A stretch of DNA of 64,000 nucleotides from Membranipora membranacea (lineage: Eukaryota > Bryozoa > Gymnolaemata > Cheilostomatida > Membraniporidae): positions 17,174,001-17,238,000 of the forward strand of contig OU612072.1 in NCBI GenBank assembly GCA_914767715.1. The letters are read 5' to 3'. Under the pieces are notes generated by a model. That model was not told the DNA's origin. It made no database searches and was given only the letters and a program-made list of their open reading frames with translations. Below are positions 60,291 through 64,000 of this stretch, in pieces (position 1 is the stretch's first letter; every line of letters starts with the position of its first letter). The position numbers and the translations under genes are program-made.

Positions 60291-60780
60291 TCCTGAATCA
60301 AGGAATAATTGAACTTTTCACTACCCATGCAGTCAGTGTGTTCCAAAAGTTACCACATACAAAAATATGAATACAGTAATTCAGACAGACAAATATTGGT
60401 AGCTTCAGCCGGATTTCACCGCATTTTAATTGTCTTTAATTCAAATTTTGTGGGCCCAAAAGGTATTAATGAGGTGGAGTGCACACAGTTCATTGACTTC
60501 CTGTTTCACAACAGTTTTAACTGATTAGAAATCAAAAATTAGATTCTTGCGCAGTGAGAGTTGGAATAGAAAGTTATGGAAGGGAAGCTCTCTCTTGAAA
60601 TGGGGGAGTTTTTGAGTTTTTTTTCAAATGGTAGAGGAAGTTTTGCAACAGAGTAATTTATAATGTGATATCAAGAATTTGGTAATGGTATACTTTGACT
60701 TTTGTCTTTTTAATATGTGTTATTGACTGCTGCAATCAATTCAACAATTTTTTCATTAGGAGCAGTTGATCCATCCAACT

Positions 60781-60938
60781 TTACAACACCAACTTTAGGT
60801 AGCTTATAGTTAAATTTAACGAGGATGATTTGTAAAAGCCTTCAACAACCCTCACTCTACAACCTCCTTCTTTGCTACACTGGCTCCCAAAACTTCTCAA
60901 GCGGGAATCATTAACATCAAAAGATTTCCTCTTGCCAC
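60781..60938 (-). pseudogene. Exon-like fragment of unknown origin
   Basis: On the minus strand an acceptor-like CCTTTTTATAACAG is followed by an open frame GKRKSFDVNDSRLRSFG, then CSKEGGCRVRVVEGFYKSSS, ending at a stop. A second frame overlapping its 3' part (down to 60710) reads KLPKVGVVKLDGS, TAPNEKIVELIAAVNNTY and stops, as if a frameshift separated them. I do not recognise the family. It may be a decayed gene or transposon piece. Confidence 0.3.
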
Positions 60939-61059
60939 CTGTTATAAAAAGGAATGATCACATGACACAATCTTAGTTCATAGAGGAAAAGGTGAAAGGT
61001 GCAACCTTGATCATTTGAGGGAAAGGAGTAAGAAAGAGGCAGCTCCATAATTTATGATT

Positions 61060-61250
61060 AAAATGGTTGATTAAAATCAGATGTCTCATCACAAGCCCAC
61101 ATCCTGAAGTATGGGCGGCGAAATTATAGTTGCCTTAGTGGCGAGTCTGCAATATCTGCGCCAGGTTGCTCACTGTGTGCAGGCAGGTTAGAGTACATCT
61201 GGGGGCCAACCAGGAAGGAAGGAATGCTGGGCCACCTCCTACTCCTATGC
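61060..61250 (-). mobile_element. tRNA-derived SINE (copy 4, internally deleted head)
   Basis: Minus strand: TAGGAGGTGGCCCAGCATTC then, after a GGAA-rich junction, GGTTGGCCCCCAGATG, AACCTGCCTGCACACAGTGA, TTTCGCCGCCCATACTTC and a TTTTAATCAACCAT tail. Most of the tRNA-like head including the B box is missing. Confidence 0.8.
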
Positions 61251-61479
61251 CAAATACCATTTATGTCAAGCCCCTCATCGTGGAACAATTTGTCGGTATC
61301 ACTATAGTGTTAGCGAATATTTAGTTGGACTACTTGCTTGCACACATGAAGGTAATGAAATCACTAAGCTAAGATAATTTTTGAGTTGTCCCTTCCTTTA
61401 CCCTTGTCTTAAAATTCCTGAAATGCCACCATTGAGCACATCTTTTGTACAGATGCACAGATCCTGCGAGATCTCATCT

Positions 61480-62930
61480 TGGTCGTCATTGAGTTTGCTC
61501 TACATAATGCCCCCCCTCGCTACACAGGTTTGTTTTGCACTTGACGGGCACGTAAGTTATGCAAAACATGCTGATAAAAATATTAAAGTGTTTATCGGTA
61601 GGTGGGCTCTGATAAGCGATTCAATTACATTCCTCTCTAGCACCCTTGCTTTTCTAAAAATAGGTATATCAACATCGTTTTTCCTTGTTTTTTATGGCTC
61701 TTAAAAGATAAAAGAAAAAACATCTCTATCAAACATTATACTTGTACCGGAGTCAGTACATAACATGCACAGAAAGAACTGTAACAATGTCAAATACATG
61801 AAGTACGGAACTGCGAAAGCTAGGAACAGCCTCTTCATCAAATATGGCCAGTACGTTACATTTCTCTTTAGACAATCTTCAAGTTGCCAATAGAAATTTG
61901 CATAGATTTGACAAGAATGATACGTAAATCCCTTTCTTTTCTAAGAATCCTCTATTGTAATCCCAAAAATGTGATATGAAATGATGGTATGATGTGTCAC
62001 ATGACATATTTCAGCTCAGTCTGTTATTTTCATGACTAATTCCAGGAAAAATCATTAATTTTATAATCAGGAGGCTGGAACAATCCAGATAATTATCAAA
62101 TTTAACTTCCGAATGTTGGTTAGCATGGTTGTACAACCTTGTAGGCATCGGAAATGTGTTGGCTCACCTACTCAGTTGGACCACTTTGCTTGTACAGTGG
62201 CAGTGATGACAGATCGCTAACCTGCTATTCAGTAGTCATACCGTAAATTGGCTCAAATCATTCATCACAAAAAGAGTTGAGTTGTCTGCCCCTTGTCAGT
62301 GCTCAGCCTATGTGAAAAATCTGTCTAATATAAGCAAAGATCCTGCTGTAACCCATTCTGCTCAGAATTTAGTTTGCTCTACATAATACATCCGCTACAC
62401 GGGTTTGTTTTGCACTTGATGGGCATGTAAGTTATGCCAAGTATGCTGATAAATAATATCGAAGTGTTTATCGGTAGTTTGGCTCGGATAAGATCTTCAG
62501 CTACAGCCCTCTCTAGCGCCCTTGCTTTTTTACTTAATACTGACATAATATTGACATAAAAACTCGACAAAAAAACATCACTAAGTATTATTCTTCCTTG
62601 TTATTCATTGTTCTTGATGCAAAACCTTTCTCTTGAGGCCGTCTTCGATTGCCAATAAAAGTTTTGATATACAAAACAGTAATGAATGATGTGCAAATCG
62701 CTCTGTTATCAAAACATCCTTTTTTGTAAAATTCCCAAAAAATTGTGAAATGATTGTATGATCGTCATATGTCATATTTCAGCGCAGTTTGCTATTTGCA
62801 TGACTAATTGCAGGAAAAATCAACAATGGAATATTAATTATAATCATGTGTGTGGAAAAATCCGGATAGTACTATCAAGTTTAACTTAGCAATGTTGGTT
62901 GGCGTGGTTGGCGTGGTGGTTGGGATCCAT
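61480..62930. repeat. Diverged tandem duplication, about 0.8-0.9 kb apart
   Basis: Copy 1 (about 61485-62140) and copy 2 (about 62370-62930) share, in order: TTTGCTCTACATAAT, GGTTTGTTTTGCACTTGA, GTGTTTATCGGTAG, CCCTTGCTTTT, TGACATATTTCAGC-like, CATGACTAATT.CAGGAAAAATCA and AATGTTGGTTRGC. Open frames in both strands diverge and are probably not coding. Confidence 0.75.
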
Positions 62931-63136
62931 TTGTTGTTCTAGCTAGATTACTGTAATATATTGTGCCATCCAGATGTAATGATGGTCACTAGTGACAAAA
63001 ATGACACATCAAGGATGAGCTGAAATACTGAACCCGTTGGCGGTATTATATTAATTAGTGTCAGGGGAAAAAAGAAGACCACAGAGAATTGACCACCATG
63101 GATGAGCAAGTTTGACCTCTCAAGTATAGACCACCC

Positions 63137-63179
63137 TAGCCTGTCTTGACAAGCTTGCCAAGCTTGTCAAGACAGGCTA
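63137..63179. mobile_element. Short palindromic MITE, TAGCCTGTCTTGACAAGC family (copy 5)
   Basis: TAGCCTGTCTTGACAAGCTT is followed almost directly by AAGCTTGTCAAGACAGGCTA. The flanks AGACCACCC and AGGCCACCC differ at one of nine positions. Confidence 0.85.
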
Positions 63180-64000
63180 AGGCCACCCAGAGTGTTTACA
63201 TTCGACATCGTGATGATATGGTGTGTCACAGCAGAGATAGACCCACCAAGAAGTTTGACATTCAGCAATATGCCCAAACAGGTGCACAACGTGTTTGACA
63301 CCTTCACGGTCTCTTTACTTTTGGTGAAGGTCACTACACCTAGCTTGTTTATTTATGCAAAGTCACCTTTTCAAGAGGAAATGTTGACTCTACTGCCAAC
63401 TGGCGTTTTTGGCTATCTTGGTTGGTTGACATCTACACACACCTACTACACTGCTGTTGGCGTGTCAGTAACTGACTTTTTTGCTCATAGGATCCTAGGT
63501 CTGAGTTCTCTTTCGATCGATCGCAGCACATCCCTTCGAGTCATGAGAAAAACTGTTATCTGTTTACAAAAAATCTCTTGAATAATAATAAACATCACTG
63601 CATTGCTTCACTATATTACACTGTTTCTTCCTGATAAGTAATTATATCAACAGTGGTGGATTTGAACTTTTGGCTAGGGGGAGAAAGTTTAATGTGATAT
63701 GCGAAAAGATTTGTTCGAGCTGAGTAATTTAATACCAACAAATGTACAAGATTCAATGAGCTACAATCATTGTGATAAAACAAGGTTTTGTGTTGATTAG
63801 AAAAAGTGGAAGGCTGTGCTCTTTGGGCTCATCTCTCTCCCCCTCTGATAGGATTTAAAATCCTAAAACTTTATCCATCAATCCAGAGATCGATAATAGT
63901 TTTGTTCATGAATGCAGACAGACTGCCACAGATGTCTGAAGTAGGGAAATGTGTGAGGGTAGATTAAAAGAACAAAGTAATCCCTATTCCCTACACATAG
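63180..64000. other. Right edge, no gene recognised
   Basis: A 129-codon plus-strand frame at 63192-63581 lacks an ATG at its stated start, has no recognisable domain and no splice signals I trust. The rest is AT-rich sequence without identified features. Confidence 0.35.

Noticed and set aside
63192-63581. 129-codon plus-strand open frame
   Set aside because: It starts at a GTG, has no domain I recognise, and no flanking splice signals are convincing. It is kept only as a note under the right-edge region.

Overview
The window is AT-rich animal nuclear DNA. Its genes are split into many short exons with GT..AG introns of about 0.1 to 4.6 kb. The genes are animal families: an ER ribosome-receptor/kinectin-type coiled-coil protein, the J-domain protein DNAJC17, and two secreted animal haem peroxidases. 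Repeats are abundant and mostly short non-autonomous transposons. The organism is an invertebrate animal. Short introns and dense palindromic elements fit a sponge or another early-branching lineage, but the sequence does not settle the phylum.

Layout. 1-15213 (minus) holds the 5' part of an RRBP1/kinectin-like gene: 16 exons and 775 codons in one consistent frame, running off the left edge. A spacer of about 0.8 kb separates it head-to-head from DNAJC17 (16018-20617, plus; 8 exons, 322 aa). DNAJC17 converges on haem peroxidase gene 1 (33893-22199, minus; 16 exons, 690 aa). About 15 kb without a recognisable gene (33894-49055) contains repeats, a tRNA-derived SINE and the C-terminal end of a non-LTR retrotransposon reverse transcriptase. 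Haem peroxidase gene 2 follows (57509-49056, minus; 16 exons, 653 aa). It is a direct-orientation tandem paralogue of gene 1: exon phases match throughout and most exon lengths are identical, including a 20-base microexon. From 57510 to 64000 only repeats and one exon-like fragment are visible.

The genes are not an operon. DNAJC17 (nuclear, splicing-linked) and the ER coiled-coil protein may share a divergent promoter. The peroxidases are a secreted oxidative-enzyme pair that arose by tandem duplication and diverged in one basic patch and at the C terminus.

The most interesting material is mobile DNA. Several palindromic families share TAG...CTA ends and about 9-bp target duplications. A 406-bp hAT-like element has a perfect 8-bp duplication and carries a tRNA-like sequence. 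A 287-bp element is inserted once in each peroxidase gene. Coordinates come from reading splice sites and frames by eye; no database search was run.
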